64,000 nt of DNA from positions 88,082 to 152,081 of the forward strand of contig JAFKMU010000043.1 in the NCBI GenBank assembly GCA_017305195.1, written 5' to 3'. The notes under the pieces are model-generated. The model searched no databases. It was not told the origin of the DNA and saw only the letters and a list, made by a program, of their open reading frames with translations. Position 1 is the first letter of the stretch. Every line of letters starts with the position of its first letter. Of this stretch, positions 28,529-38,313 are shown piece after piece. A program made the translations under genes and the position numbers. The DNA comes from Verrucomicrobiota bacterium (GTDB lineage Bacteria; Verrucomicrobiota; Verrucomicrobiia; Chthoniobacterales; Terrimicrobiaceae).

Positions 28529-28536
28529 ATTCTACA
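28529..28536 (-). promoter_or_regulatory. TGTAGAAT core upstream of the LacI gene
   Basis: On the minus strand the 8-bp core TGTAGAAT occurs exactly, within TGCGTCATTGTAGAATAC. The flanking GTTCGT part is only partly matched (CGT, one base further away), so this is a weaker copy of the recurring motif. The rest of 28464-28617 shows no gene. Confidence 0.35.
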
Positions 28537-28617
28537 ATGACGCATCCCGGAGCCGCTGCGGTGGTACGGGAGGGCGTATGCGGGCGGGGATGGCGGCTGG
28601 TGCTGGCGCTCATGGCA

Positions 28618-31600
28618 TCAGGGCGAGGTGGAGACCGGTGTGACGGGATAGGCCACGAGTCTGGCGGGCATGAGTAATCCACTTTTCTCCGGAGGAGCGT
28701 TTTCGGTGATCCAGTCTTTTATCCGAGGCCAGGACGTCCATGTCGTTCGCTCGGCGGGCGGCAATACCTGATCGGCCATCAGGCGATTGTACCAACTGTT
28801 TACAACCTCGATCGTGAGAGCGTTGCGGCCTGCGTGAAGCAGGCTGCCCACGGGGAGGCGCCAAGGGGCCCGCCAAAGGGTTCCCGCAGTCTTGCCATTG
28901 ATCGCGACGCGGCAGGCCCGTCCGACCTGGCCGAGATCAAGCAGGACTTTCCCGGCCTCCCGGAGGAATGACTCCGGTACGTCCGCGGATGTTTCGTAAA
29001 TGACGAGGCCTGAGTAGTTGCGAAGTTTCTCCTCGGGGAGATCCGTCCATGAGACGGGCTGTGCGAGCGTGATCTGGGGCTTGCCAGGGAGCAGCTCGAA
29101 GCGAAGCTGCCACGGGTCTTGCAAGGGGAGGATGCGCGGCTGGGCGAATGCCAACGAGGTCTCCTGGCCGTCGGACGATCTGAGCTGGAGTCGTGTTGCT
29201 TTTTCGGAGGTGGCGAGCCAGTGACCGGGCGAGCTTTCGCGAAAGGATACCCCCGAAAGACAAAACGGGGTTGCGTCGGACTTTTCGCCTGATGCCGTGA
29301 TCCATCGCGGCGGTGCCATCGTCTGGAGAAGGAGAAAGACGCTGCTCTTTCCCGGGATGTCCACGGAGACGGTGGTGCGTCCGTCCCGGTGGCTGTAGAC
29401 CGGGAGCGGCTCGCTCGATCCATCCGCAGGGTTCCAGCGTTCCGGTATGCGACCGGCGGGAGCGGCCAGATCGCAGAGAAAAGCGCCCGCCTCGTCATTG
29501 GGATTGAAGAGAAAGTATACGTCCCCGGCTTCGCTGAGCAGCCGGGTGAATTTCAGGTTGCGCATGCCTGCGGGGGCGGTCGAGCGAAGCGCGGGCTGAT
29601 ATCCTTGCGTCTCCAGCACCTTGCCGACCTGCAAGGTACGGAAAACCTGCCCCCGGCCCACGGGATTTGGCGCGAGGCTGTCACCGGACAATGGCCCCCA
29701 CAAGGAGGCGGTGATTTGGGACAATTCCGCGTCCCGTTCGCGAAAATCCAGAAGGCCCGGAGTTCGCAACGGAGGCTGTCCGATCAGGGTCGCCCCGGCG
29801 TCCACCAGTTCGCGGATCTTTCGCAGCGTCTCGACGCGGAGCGCATTGCCGCGGGAAAACATCGTGCTGTCGGGAAGGAGCAGACAGGCATAGCTCCCGC
29901 GGTGATCAAGCTGGAGGCGGCCCGCATCAACGCTCACCCGGTTGACCAGCGCATCGTGGTCGATGAAGAGGGGCTGGGCGTTCTCGGGGAGTGCGAACTT
30001 TGACAGGTTGATTTCACTGCGCGGCAGGGTGTCTCCGTAGTAGACGAGGATGTCGTGAAAGGCCGGGGCGTTTTGAAAGAGGTATTGCTTGCGGCCCAGC
30101 TCGGTCAGCCAGTCCCGTGCCAGCGTCCACCAGGTGTTGTGGCGCTGAAAATGCTGTCCGAATCCCTGGAGGGTCAGCCCCGGCGCGCGCTCGTCCGGCT
30201 GATGCATCATGGTGTGCAGGGAGGCCTGATTCATGCCCTTGAGCAGAGCGAGATCCCCGACGAAGGAGAAATCTCCCGGCATCCGGCGCCAGTCTCCGCG
30301 CAAGGAGGTAAACAGCTCGTAGCCAAATATCCGTTTGCCCGCCACCTGGGCGGCATTGGCAATGATGGTGGGGACAATGGTTCCCTCGGGGATCGCCGGA
30401 GGGTTCCCATCCTTCCAGTCCGACCAGATTTCCTCCATGGGAATGTCCAGGGCGCGTGTCATCTGGAACGCGTCGAGCCGGGGACCGGCGAAGGCAAACT
30501 CAGCCGCAAACGCCAGATGGTCGGCATGGGCGAGCTGGCGGAGCTTTTCATAGTAGTTCTCGATCACGAGATCGGAGATGGTCTCGCGGAAGTCATTGAA
30601 GAAGCGCAGCGTCTCCTGCGGAGAGCCGACGGTCGCACCGGCGAGCGTCGGCATCCAGGGAGTCAGATCGTAGCCGCGTCGACGGCGGAACTGCTCGGGA
30701 AAGTCCGCGCACCAGTTCTGCATGCCGGACTCCCAACTGTCGGCCATGAGGAGAGTGAATGCGGAGCGGCTGGCCGCAGCCGCTGCCGAGAGCATCGGGG
30801 AGATATACGAACGGTACTGCAACTCGGTCGCCGTGGCGCTCAGCTTGTCGGACTCGAAGCCCCCGCCACCGGGCGGAGCGGGCTGGATCTTCTGGTTCGT
30901 CGTCGTGTAGCCGAAGCGGACGATCCGCCAGCGCCCGGGCGGGGCCTTCCATGTGATCGTGTCGCCAGAGCGGAGCGCGGTCAGGTCGATCACCTCGCCG
31001 GGGGCCACACTTCCGGGCGAGGGCTTGAGCGAGGCATCGGCCGGAATAGACAGAGCTCCGGCGGAATCAGAAATCTGGCTGCCTTGGTCGGGGAACTCGC
31101 AAGTCCACTGCGGAAGCTCTCCGTGGTCGAGAAACTCCGTTTCACGGAGAGAAAACTGGCCCGCATGGAATGAGCTCTTTTCCGGGAGCCGGACTTGCAC
31201 CTCGTAGGTTTGCGCCGCGACGCGGGGGAACGGCAGCGAGAGGGGCGCCGCCAGATCGGAGATATGAATTTCCTTTTCCGCCACCACCTTGCCGTCCGCC
31301 AGCACGCGGATGGTCAAGGGCTGGCCCTTCATCCAGATCGAGCTCGCCAGATAGAGAAAGGCGCGGTTCGTCGGGTAGGCATCGGGAAAGGTGAACGCCA
31401 TCTGCCATGTCTTGCCGTCGCGTGCCGCCGCCGAGGCAACGGTGGTCGACGGGTTGGCGTCAAATAGCTTTTCTGCTGATGTCGCGATGCCTGCGTTGAG
31501 AACCTGGGCGACCCGGGACATGCGTGCGACCGGGCGGTGATCCGGCCAGGCGAGGACAAAAGTGTCGCGAGCCCAGTCCGCACTCGCCGGCAGGGCGGGA

Positions 31601-32085
31601 AGTGTGACCGGGAGTTCCCTGCCGCCATCGACTGTTGCCGAGGAAAAGACGACTCTTTTCATGGATTGCTCCACGGGTATCCATGGCCCGCCCGCGCCGC
31701 TCCATCCCGGCCCGGCGGTGAGGCCGAGCTGGATGCTCCGTTTGCGCGCCTCTTCGGCGGTAAACCGGACCAGATCGGAAAATTCCGGCGTGCCGAGGGC
31801 GACGGCGGATGAGTCTCCGGAGCCAAACCCCACCAGCGTGATCGTGGCGCGCTGTATTCCCTGCGCCTTCATGCTGTCGAGATCGCGGACGAGGCCGTCC
31901 CTGCTGACCTTGCCATCCATCCAATGCCACCAGGTCTCCACCCGGGATGAGGCGGGTGGATCGGCGAACGCTTTGGGATCATATCCTGCGGCATCACCGG
32001 CAAACGCGATAGCGAGCTGCAGGCAGACTGCTGCGGCGAGGGGGAGCACTTGGGAGCCTGCGCTCCATGGGGAGAGGCGATTCAT
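28618..32085 (-). CDS. Secreted glycoside hydrolase, GH106 alpha-L-rhamnosidase-like
   Basis: 1155 residues with a signal peptide (VLPLAAAVCLQLAIAFA). The GH106-type N-terminal signature is visible (ETWWHWMDGKVSRDGLVRDL, then MKAQGIQRATI), followed by the large catalytic region with YELFTSLRGDWRRMPGDFSF and GMNQASLHTMMHQPDERAP, the landmarks of this family. The C-terminal part has a beta-sandwich with GKTAGTLWRAPWRLPVG. Family members release alpha-L-rhamnose from pectin or arabinogalactan side chains. Starts 12 bp after the Verru_Chthon-A-like gene, so one operon. Rhamnose specificity is inferred and is helped by rhaT nearby. Confidence 0.82.
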   Translation of the reverse strand: MNRLSPWSAGSQVLPLAAAVCLQLAIAFAGDAAGYDPKAFADPPASSRVETWWHWMDGKVSRDGLVRDLDSMKAQGIQRATITLVGFGSGDSSAVALGTPEFSDLVRFTAEEARKRSIQLGLTAGPGWSGAGGPWIPVEQSMKRVVFSSATVDGGRELPVTLPALPASADWARDTFVLAWPDHRPVARMSRVAQVLNAGIATSAEKLFDANPSTTVASAAARDGKTWQMAFTFPDAYPTNRAFLYLASSIWMKGQPLTIRVLADGKVVAEKEIHISDLAAPLSLPFPRVAAQTYEVQVRLPEKSSFHAGQFSLRETEFLDHGELPQWTCEFPDQGSQISDSAGALSIPADASLKPSPGSVAPGEVIDLTALRSGDTITWKAPPGRWRIVRFGYTTTNQKIQPAPPGGGGFESDKLSATATELQYRSYISPMLSAAAAASRSAFTLLMADSWESGMQNWCADFPEQFRRRRGYDLTPWMPTLAGATVGSPQETLRFFNDFRETISDLVIENYYEKLRQLAHADHLAFAAEFAFAGPRLDAFQMTRALDIPMEEIWSDWKDGNPPAIPEGTIVPTIIANAAQVAGKRIFGYELFTSLRGDWRRMPGDFSFVGDLALLKGMNQASLHTMMHQPDERAPGLTLQGFGQHFQRHNTWWTLARDWLTELGRKQYLFQNAPAFHDILVYYGDTLPRSEINLSKFALPENAQPLFIDHDALVNRVSVDAGRLQLDHRGSYACLLLPDSTMFSRGNALRVETLRKIRELVDAGATLIGQPPLRTPGLLDFRERDAELSQITASLWGPLSGDSLAPNPVGRGQVFRTLQVGKVLETQGYQPALRSTAPAGMRNLKFTRLLSEAGDVYFLFNPNDEAGAFLCDLAAPAGRIPERWNPADGSSEPLPVYSHRDGRTTVSVDIPGKSSVFLLLQTMAPPRWITASGEKSDATPFCLSGVSFRESSPGHWLATSEKATRLQLRSSDGQETSLAFAQPRILPLQDPWQLRFELLPGKPQITLAQPVSWTDLPEEKLRNYSGLVIYETSADVPESFLREAGKVLLDLGQVGRACRVAINGKTAGTLWRAPWRLPVGSLLHAGRNALTIEVVNSWYNRLMADQVLPPAERTTWTSWPRIKDWITENAPPEKSGLLMPARLVAYPVTPVSTSP

Positions 32086-32097
32086 CCCGGTCAGGCG

Positions 32098-35000
32098 CTA
32101 TGGGGCGAACGGACGATTTGCCCGCTGACGCCAGCGGTAAAAGGTATCGAGCGAGGGAGTGGCGGCCGGGTCGGTCGCGTAGTCCTTGATGTCGGGATCG
32201 CCCGGGTTGATGAATCTCTCCAGAGTGGTCGATCCCCGGTAGTCGCCGGTCACGGTATCCTTGTTTTCCTCCCAGGTTGCCTGATTCGACCCGGGGCGCT
32301 TCTTCAGCGATTGCGCACGGTAGTGAACGGTATAGGTGTTCGAGCGCGTGGTCAGGCGCGGGTAGACCGTCGTATAGATTCGCTCCCGGGAGTTGTCGCC
32401 GGTCAGGGCATGGCTGGCCCAGTACCCCGCCATGCTTTGATCGAGCGAAAGTTTGGTCGCGGTGTCGGGGGAGGCATCATCGGGTATGATATGAAAGTCG
32501 CAAATCTCGGCGGGTGTGCGGAAGGCGTAGAGGTCGGTGCCATCGGCGTTGGTAAAGCGATAGTCGAGCTGCTTGAGCGTTTCTGAAATATTGATGGGCC
32601 GCCGGTAGGAGTTCGTGCTCCCGCTCTTGTATTTGTCGGCATCGGCGTTGGGCACGGAGACGATCTTTTCCTGCTTGAGCACGGCATTGAGGCCGGTGTT
32701 GCGCTGCACCCAGGTGAAGGGGACGATCTGCTGGTTGAGGTTGATCTTTCCGGCGGTGGACAGAGGCTCGCTGATGGCATAGGGCTCGACAACCGGCATC
32801 CAGAAGAGATCGAGGATCAGGTAATCGGGGTTCGTGATGAACCCGCCGGCCGAGGCGGAGTAGTTGGGGTGGCCGGGCTGGCGGCGGAAGAGAAGGGTTT
32901 CCCAGTGGCGGCCCCGTTTCACCCCGGTCGGCAGCGAACCGAACATGCCGGCTGATGGGATGATCCGGTTGGGAGAGAAGAAGTTGGTCACGTCGAAGAC
33001 CTCTTCTCCGTAGCTGGTATAGTAGGGGACGCGGTCTTCTCCGGTCTTGATGTATGTATTGCCTTCATCCGGCTTGTTGATGTAAGGCCCATCTGAGTCA
33101 TTGGTCAGGCCATTGTCCCAGTCGCCGGTGGCCTGGGCGGCGGGCACGGGTAGAGGCGTGTCGGGATGGCTGCCGTTTGCATAGTTCTGGGTCATGTTGG
33201 CAAGCTTCCCGGCGAAGGTGTCGGACGTGCCGCCAATGAAATGAACGCTCCAGCCTCTACTGTATTCGGTGAAAGAATCAGCCAGACGCACGGTCTTGCT
33301 GGTAGCGTGGTACAGAGGGTGTGGCGCGAAATGGGTGTCGGATGAGGTTTCAATGTCTTCGCTTTCCGCCACGAGGACGCGCAGATCGGCTCCGTTGCCT
33401 TCCTTGTCGACCGGGACGATGGATAGTACCACATCCGATGTTTTTTCCAGGACATAGAAGTCGGTTCCGCCGAAACTGCCCCCAAGCCTGCCGGCGGAGA
33501 CGCCGTTGCCGTCATCGTCATTCAATCCGGCCCCCTCCGCCTGAAATGTCCATTTCTTTTGGGCCGGGTAGGTGATTTCGCCGGTTTCCGCATTGCGCCT
33601 GGTGACGGTGTGCAAGAGCGGCGCGGGAAACGTTCCCCCGGGCAGGTCGGCGGTCACCTTTTGAACGACATCTCCGCTGGCCCGCTTGAGAACCTTGAAC
33701 GTCAGCCGCCCGCCGCTGAAGACAAGACTTGGATTGCTGGTCGAGACCCGGATGGTGACGGGCTCGCTGACGAACGGATACTGGCGGTTCTTGGTGACTC
33801 CGGTTCCACCATCTGAACTACCGCCGAAGAATGAATCCTGAGGCAGCCGCCCATTGTTCCTCGCACGTACCCCGCGCCCTGAGAGCGTCCACCATAGACC
33901 CATGTTGCCGCCGGTAGGGAAGCAACCGCTCACTTCATGCGGGTATTTTCCAAAGATCATCCGGCCTGCTTTGTTCTCGGTTTGATCGCCTTCCGGAGGG
34001 AAGCCGAGAGGGACCGAGGACGTGTCGGCATCGCCCCTGACCGTGAGGTTATGCAGCCCCTCGATCTTGATTTCGATATCCGGGCGCAGACCCGCGTAGC
34101 CCTGCATCGGGGTGAAGAGTTCCATCAGCATGGCGGCCTCGATGCGGATCTGCTTGGTGCCGACAGGATCGTCCTTTTGGAGAATCCGGTCGTCCCACGT
34201 GGTAAGAGGATCGTCCACACCCGGCAGCGTTTTGTTGTAATCGACATAGTTGCCGTTTGAATCGACGTTGTTGGAGGCGGGCACGTCCGGGTCGGCTGTG
34301 CAGATAAACCAGATCCCCGCCTCCGTCAGGCTGAGTTCGCGGCCAAACCCCTTGGTGTCGCCAATGCGGATCGGCTCCACGACGCCGTAATCGAGCCGGG
34401 TCTTGTTGTCCGACGAACTTGCCTTGATGCCGGTCGCGTAACGATTGGCCTTGGCCAGGTTGCCATCATAGAGGTTTGTGCTGCGGATGTAGTCAAAGAT
34501 CTCGGTCAGGATCTGATCGGCGTCGTCGCCGTACTTTCCGGACAGAGTATTGCCAAAACCCGGAAATTTTCGGGACATGAGGGTCTGCAGGTAGGCGTAG
34601 AGGATCTTGTTGCGGGCGATCTTGTCATAATCATCCGTGGGGCTGGCGGCATTGGCCCGCTGAAAATAATACGGCTGGCCATTGAGCGTGCTACAAAAGG
34701 CGATGAGGCGGTCAAAAGGCGTGCGATAGTCGGAGGAGTTCGTCTGGTGGATCGGCCAGCAGGAGACGCGGGGAAGGTTGAAGAGGTTCGTCTCCGGGGC
34801 CCGACTGGAGGTGGTGAGAAAGAACTTTCCACGCTCCAGCATGGGGCGTGTGAGGCCGGAATTCTCAGCGCGCGCCGTTGCGAAGGTGTTGGAGAACAGC
34901 AACTCATCCTCCGTGGCGAACAGGCGATCCTGGTCCAGACCCGCCGCCGCAATGTCACTCACTTTTACGGTTCCATTCATGGAACCTTCATTTTTCAGCC

Positions 35001-35880
35001 GTGGAGTGATCTGGAAAATCTGATCGCGCGTCAGGTCGGGAAACACCGGTGACAGGCTGGTGGTCGCGGGATGCCCGGGATAGGCCTGAAACTCGTTTTT
35101 CGCAGGCTGAAACCGGGCGAGATCTCGCTCCTGCGAGGTGTTAAACTTGGGCGCGTCCCAGTAGGTCCCCTCGGAGGCCGTATTGACGTTGATCTTGCAG
35201 CTGTCGTCATCGGTCCAGAAGGCCACCCGGCCGACGATGCGGTTGTTGTCGGAGGCTCCGGGCACCGTTGCGGTATCGCCTGATCCCGAGGGAGCAACCA
35301 TCTGGCCGTCCTGGAGGATATAGAGCCAGCTTACGGGCATCGGCACCTTGTTGGTGATGCCCTGCGAGGCCCCGGTCGGGGCGGAGATCACCGCGAAGCC
35401 CTCCACCTCGTCGATGGCGGACGGATCGAGGATCGGCCATTTGTCGACCTTGCCGTCAAAGTCGCTGTCGGCTGGCATGTTGAGATCGGTGTAGAGGGCG
35501 GGGTGCTTGTACCAGTCGGCCAGGCTCGCCGACTCGGCGGCGGGGACGAGGGCTCCCTCAACCCACATGGCGGACGAACTGTAGAGCTTGTAAGTCTTGA
35601 GAGCTTTGCCATCGGAGCCGAACGTCCGGATGAGGCCGGGCTGCGATGTCCAGGCGACCGTGGTTCCCTGCTTGGTCGCGGCGTCGATCTGGGCCTGGAC
35701 CACCTGGACGGCGTCTTCGGCCAGCATTTTTGCACTGATCGAGGACGCATATCCGCTCGCCGCGCCACGCTCGACCTGGACCCGGGAAAGAAATCCAACA
35801 ACGAGAGCCAGCACCAGCACCATGATGGCCAGGGCGATGATGAGCGCGGCTCCCTTTGCTGGGGTGGACGGGGACTTCAT
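32098..35880 (-). CDS. Large prepilin-like protein, Verru_Chthon cassette protein A-like
   Basis: 1260 residues. The N terminus is prepilin/PilX-like: a basic lead (MKSPSTPAKG) then a hydrophobic helix GAALIIALAIMVLVLALVVG, with cleavage possible after KG. Next come YASSISAKMLAEDAVQVVQAQI and TSQPGLIRTFG...YKLYSSS, which fit my memory of the Verru_Chthon cassette protein A family described from Verrucomicrobium and Chthoniobacter; members occur in cassettes with three smaller prepilin-like partners. Those partners are absent here; instead it heads an operon with the GH106 gene. Probably exported to or assembled at the surface by a pilus-type machine. Function unknown. Confidence 0.72.
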   Translation of the reverse strand: MKSPSTPAKGAALIIALAIMVLVLALVVGFLSRVQVERGAASGYASSISAKMLAEDAVQVVQAQIDAATKQGTTVAWTSQPGLIRTFGSDGKALKTYKLYSSSAMWVEGALVPAAESASLADWYKHPALYTDLNMPADSDFDGKVDKWPILDPSAIDEVEGFAVISAPTGASQGITNKVPMPVSWLYILQDGQMVAPSGSGDTATVPGASDNNRIVGRVAFWTDDDSCKINVNTASEGTYWDAPKFNTSQERDLARFQPAKNEFQAYPGHPATTSLSPVFPDLTRDQIFQITPRLKNEGSMNGTVKVSDIAAAGLDQDRLFATEDELLFSNTFATARAENSGLTRPMLERGKFFLTTSSRAPETNLFNLPRVSCWPIHQTNSSDYRTPFDRLIAFCSTLNGQPYYFQRANAASPTDDYDKIARNKILYAYLQTLMSRKFPGFGNTLSGKYGDDADQILTEIFDYIRSTNLYDGNLAKANRYATGIKASSSDNKTRLDYGVVEPIRIGDTKGFGRELSLTEAGIWFICTADPDVPASNNVDSNGNYVDYNKTLPGVDDPLTTWDDRILQKDDPVGTKQIRIEAAMLMELFTPMQGYAGLRPDIEIKIEGLHNLTVRGDADTSSVPLGFPPEGDQTENKAGRMIFGKYPHEVSGCFPTGGNMGLWWTLSGRGVRARNNGRLPQDSFFGGSSDGGTGVTKNRQYPFVSEPVTIRVSTSNPSLVFSGGRLTFKVLKRASGDVVQKVTADLPGGTFPAPLLHTVTRRNAETGEITYPAQKKWTFQAEGAGLNDDDGNGVSAGRLGGSFGGTDFYVLEKTSDVVLSIVPVDKEGNGADLRVLVAESEDIETSSDTHFAPHPLYHATSKTVRLADSFTEYSRGWSVHFIGGTSDTFAGKLANMTQNYANGSHPDTPLPVPAAQATGDWDNGLTNDSDGPYINKPDEGNTYIKTGEDRVPYYTSYGEEVFDVTNFFSPNRIIPSAGMFGSLPTGVKRGRHWETLLFRRQPGHPNYSASAGGFITNPDYLILDLFWMPVVEPYAISEPLSTAGKINLNQQIVPFTWVQRNTGLNAVLKQEKIVSVPNADADKYKSGSTNSYRRPINISETLKQLDYRFTNADGTDLYAFRTPAEICDFHIIPDDASPDTATKLSLDQSMAGYWASHALTGDNSRERIYTTVYPRLTTRSNTYTVHYRAQSLKKRPGSNQATWEENKDTVTGDYRGSTTLERFINPGDPDIKDYATDPAATPSLDTFYRWRQRANRPFAP

Positions 35881-36329
35881 GACTCGGGAATAGGGTCTGG
35901 AGTATGACGACTAGATGCTGGCGAAAGTGATGAATACGGCTGCGCTCTCCACGTTTTCGCTCGCTATACGCTCCTGCGCAGACGGGGCGTGGGTCGTTTC
36001 GGAGGGAGAAACGGAGTGCATGGAGAATCATTAGTCCCGGCAGACGGCGAAACCAAATCGTTTGATGTTCGTGTTGTAGAATTTTCCGAACGCCAGACTT
36101 CCGCAGCGGCGGGTGGTTTCCGAAGGAATGCGAGGGAAAATACTCGGGGAAACGCCGGAAAGAGGATCATTCCCAGAACATCGCTGGCTGCAGATTTTTT
36201 GGTGGGATTTTTTGACCAGCAGATCGCAAGCGTTTTTTCCCCGTAGGGGAACAGTAATGTTCAACAGGTAGGACTATTTTCCTTGGGGATAGATATTGGC
36301 TGGAAATGAGGTCTCTCTAGACTTTCAAT
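35881..36329. other. Divergent intergenic region, no gene called
   Basis: 449 bp between the Verru_Chthon-A-like gene (minus) and the PEP-CTERM gene (plus). It holds an exact GTTCGTNNTGTAGAAT motif at 36067-36082, which is itself framed by GTTCG and CGAAC (36067-36091), forming a wider inverted repeat. A short minus-strand frame at 36031-36264 was considered but lacks any family resemblance. Promoters for both flanking genes must lie here; no convincing -35/-10 pair is visible. Confidence 0.5.
36067..36082 (+). promoter_or_regulatory. GTTCGTNNTGTAGAAT motif, copy 2
   Basis: Exact copy GTTCGTGTTGTAGAAT, followed by TTTCCGAAC, so that GTTCG and CGAAC bracket the core. It lies 186 bp upstream of the minus-strand operon (Verru_Chthon-A-like, GH106) and 247 bp upstream of the PEP-CTERM gene. 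Confidence 0.6.
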
Positions 36330-38156
36330 ATGAACAAGTGCCCCCTCACACTGATTCTGCTGGCGTGCGCTTCTGTGGCCTCCGGTCAGTCCACGCAAAC
36401 ATGGAGCACGGATACCGAAGGCTCTCTCTGGTCCGGTACGGCAAACTGGAGCCCGGCAGGAAGCCCGGAAGGAAATGACCTGATCTTTGGCAACACCTAC
36501 GGAAAAACCGCGAGCGCGACCACGGTGGGCAATGTCGTCGATCAAAACTATACGATCAACTCGCTGACATATAACAACACCGGCACGTCAGGAAGCTACT
36601 GGCAGGTCACGCAGATCAACTCCGGGGTGACGCTGACCCTGAACTCCTCGGCCACCACGGCCCCCAGCCCGATCCTCAATGTGGGAGGGGTGGCCGGCGT
36701 GTCCACGCGCGTGGCGATACGCGGGGAGGGCACGCTCACGGTGAACGAGAGCTCGTCCAGCATCTCCGTCGGCGCACCGTCAGCCGGATACAATGCACTC
36801 CTGGATATGTCCGGTCTGGCGGCGTTCAATGCCAATGTCGCCACTGTGAACGTGGGCGGAGCCGACAGCCGGGCGACAGGTTCGCTGTACCTGGCCGACA
36901 CCAATGTCATCACCGCCACCACGATGAATGTGGGCAGTTCGACCGCGAGCACAGGCGGGGGCGCCTACAGTTCCCTGCAGCTGGGAAAGACCAATACGAT
37001 TCATGTTTCGACGATCAATGTCGGAGTCATCTACAGCGGCGGATCGATCACGTATCGCGGGGGATTGACCGATGCGACCACGGAAATCCGGGGAGCCAGC
37101 GGAGGGGCGTCGCGCGCCAATCTCAGCGTGGGCGCGTTCAGCGGGCAGTATGGAATCAATAATGCCAAGTCCGGGACGGTCGATTTCCGGGGCGGCGGCG
37201 TTGATGCGATGATTGATCAGCTGATCGTGGGGACCCGCTATGACGCCGGGACGAACATCGCAGGCAATACCGTGGCGGGATTTTACATGGACAAGGGTGT
37301 CGTCGATGCGAATTCCCTGACTCTGGGGAAAACCTCTTACGGCTCTGGCACTCCGACCTCCTCCGGAGTCCTGACCGCGACTGTCGGGGTGGAGGGCGGG
37401 TCGCTCCGGGTGAATGGAAATGTCAATATGGCTGAGAACGCGAGCGGCATGGTGCCGGTGACGGCAAACCTCACGGTCTCGCAAACGGGCTCGATGTCGA
37501 TCGGCGGGGATGTCACCATGGGCAGCAAGAGCGGCACTGCTGCCACCGTCGCCGCAAATATCACGGTCTCTGGCGGTACGCTGCTCATCCAGGGGAACCT
37601 GACCGAGGGCAGTGGAGGAAGCGGAGTGTCGTCGACGGTGACGGTCAGCGGCGGTTCCCTGAACATGGATCATGGCAGCATCGCGGTGGATACCTTTCAG
37701 CTCTCCAGCGGAAAGCTCAAGGACGTAGCCTCCTTCTCGGCCGACGTCTCCGGCGGGCTCAATGTGCAGGGTTCCTCGACGCTGGCCTACAGCCTGGACG
37801 GCTCGTTCACGACGCTCTCCCTTTCCGGGGCGCTGACGCTGGGAGCATCGTCCAACCTCGAGCTATCGCTGGCGGATGGATTTACGCCGGGAGCGAGCTT
37901 CGTCCTGGTGTCGAATGATCTGCTGGATGCGGTTTCCGGGGTCTTTGCCACGATCAATGGCGCGGCTTTCGGCGCAGACAATACGTTTTTCCTGACCAAT
38001 GACCTCGGGTCCTTTGAGTACAAGCTGAGCTACCTCGGCGGCGACGGAAACGACCTGGTGATCTCTGCCGTGCCGGAACCTGCCGCCGGTCTGCTTTGCG
38101 TGGGCGGCTTGGCCGGGCTGTGGATGATGCGCCGCAGGATCTTCCCCCGGGGTTAA
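36330..38156 (+). CDS. PEP-CTERM sorted autotransporter-like beta-helix surface protein
   Basis: 608 residues: signal peptide (MNKCPLTLILLACASVASGQ), a long Gly/Ser/Thr/Asn-rich repetitive body of the autotransporter-associated beta-strand type (units such as GSMSIGGDVTMGS and VSGGSLNMDHGS), and a C-terminal PEP-CTERM signal: VPEPAAGLLCVGGLAGLWMM followed by RRRIFPRG. The tail directs cleavage and anchoring by an exosortase, whose gene is not in the window. Asn and Thr are abundant and Cys rare, as usual for exported repeats. Probable cell-surface adhesin or matrix protein; it sits between two polysaccharide operons. Confidence 0.88.
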   Translation: MNKCPLTLILLACASVASGQSTQTWSTDTEGSLWSGTANWSPAGSPEGNDLIFGNTYGKTASATTVGNVVDQNYTINSLTYNNTGTSGSYWQVTQINSGVTLTLNSSATTAPSPILNVGGVAGVSTRVAIRGEGTLTVNESSSSISVGAPSAGYNALLDMSGLAAFNANVATVNVGGADSRATGSLYLADTNVITATTMNVGSSTASTGGGAYSSLQLGKTNTIHVSTINVGVIYSGGSITYRGGLTDATTEIRGASGGASRANLSVGAFSGQYGINNAKSGTVDFRGGGVDAMIDQLIVGTRYDAGTNIAGNTVAGFYMDKGVVDANSLTLGKTSYGSGTPTSSGVLTATVGVEGGSLRVNGNVNMAENASGMVPVTANLTVSQTGSMSIGGDVTMGSKSGTAATVAANITVSGGTLLIQGNLTEGSGGSGVSSTVTVSGGSLNMDHGSIAVDTFQLSSGKLKDVASFSADVSGGLNVQGSSTLAYSLDGSFTTLSLSGALTLGASSNLELSLADGFTPGASFVLVSNDLLDAVSGVFATINGAAFGADNTFFLTNDLGSFEYKLSYLGGDGNDLVISAVPEPAAGLLCVGGLAGLWMMRRRIFPRG

Positions 38157-38251
38157 GGCTCGATCAAGCCGCGCCGGTCGCGGTGGAGTGTGCTGCGTTT
38201 TCCCTCCGAGCGGGGCGGCCTGCCTCACGTGAAGGAGTGTCGTTCAAGCAA

Positions 38252-38283
38252 AAGGCGCGCGAAGTGACTCGCGCGCCTTGGAG
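38252..38283 (-). terminator. Intrinsic terminator between the PEP-CTERM gene and the alginate-lyase-family gene
   Basis: Perfect 11-bp stem AAGGCGCGCGA/TCGCGCGCCTT with a 6-nt loop. On the minus strand the foot reads CCTTTTGC, giving a short T tract after the alginate-lyase-family gene; on the plus strand GGAGCTTTTCC follows. It lies about 95 bp after the PEP-CTERM stop and 35 bp after the minus-strand gene, so it likely works in both directions. Confidence 0.75.
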
Positions 38284-38313
38284 CTTTTCCTGAATGGCGG
38301 CAGGGATGCCGGG

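Noticed and set aside
36031..36264. 77-codon minus-strand frame ending KRFGFAVCRD
   Set aside because: The end looks vaguely like a protein C terminus, but the frame overlaps the recurring motif and has no Shine-Dalgarno or known domain.
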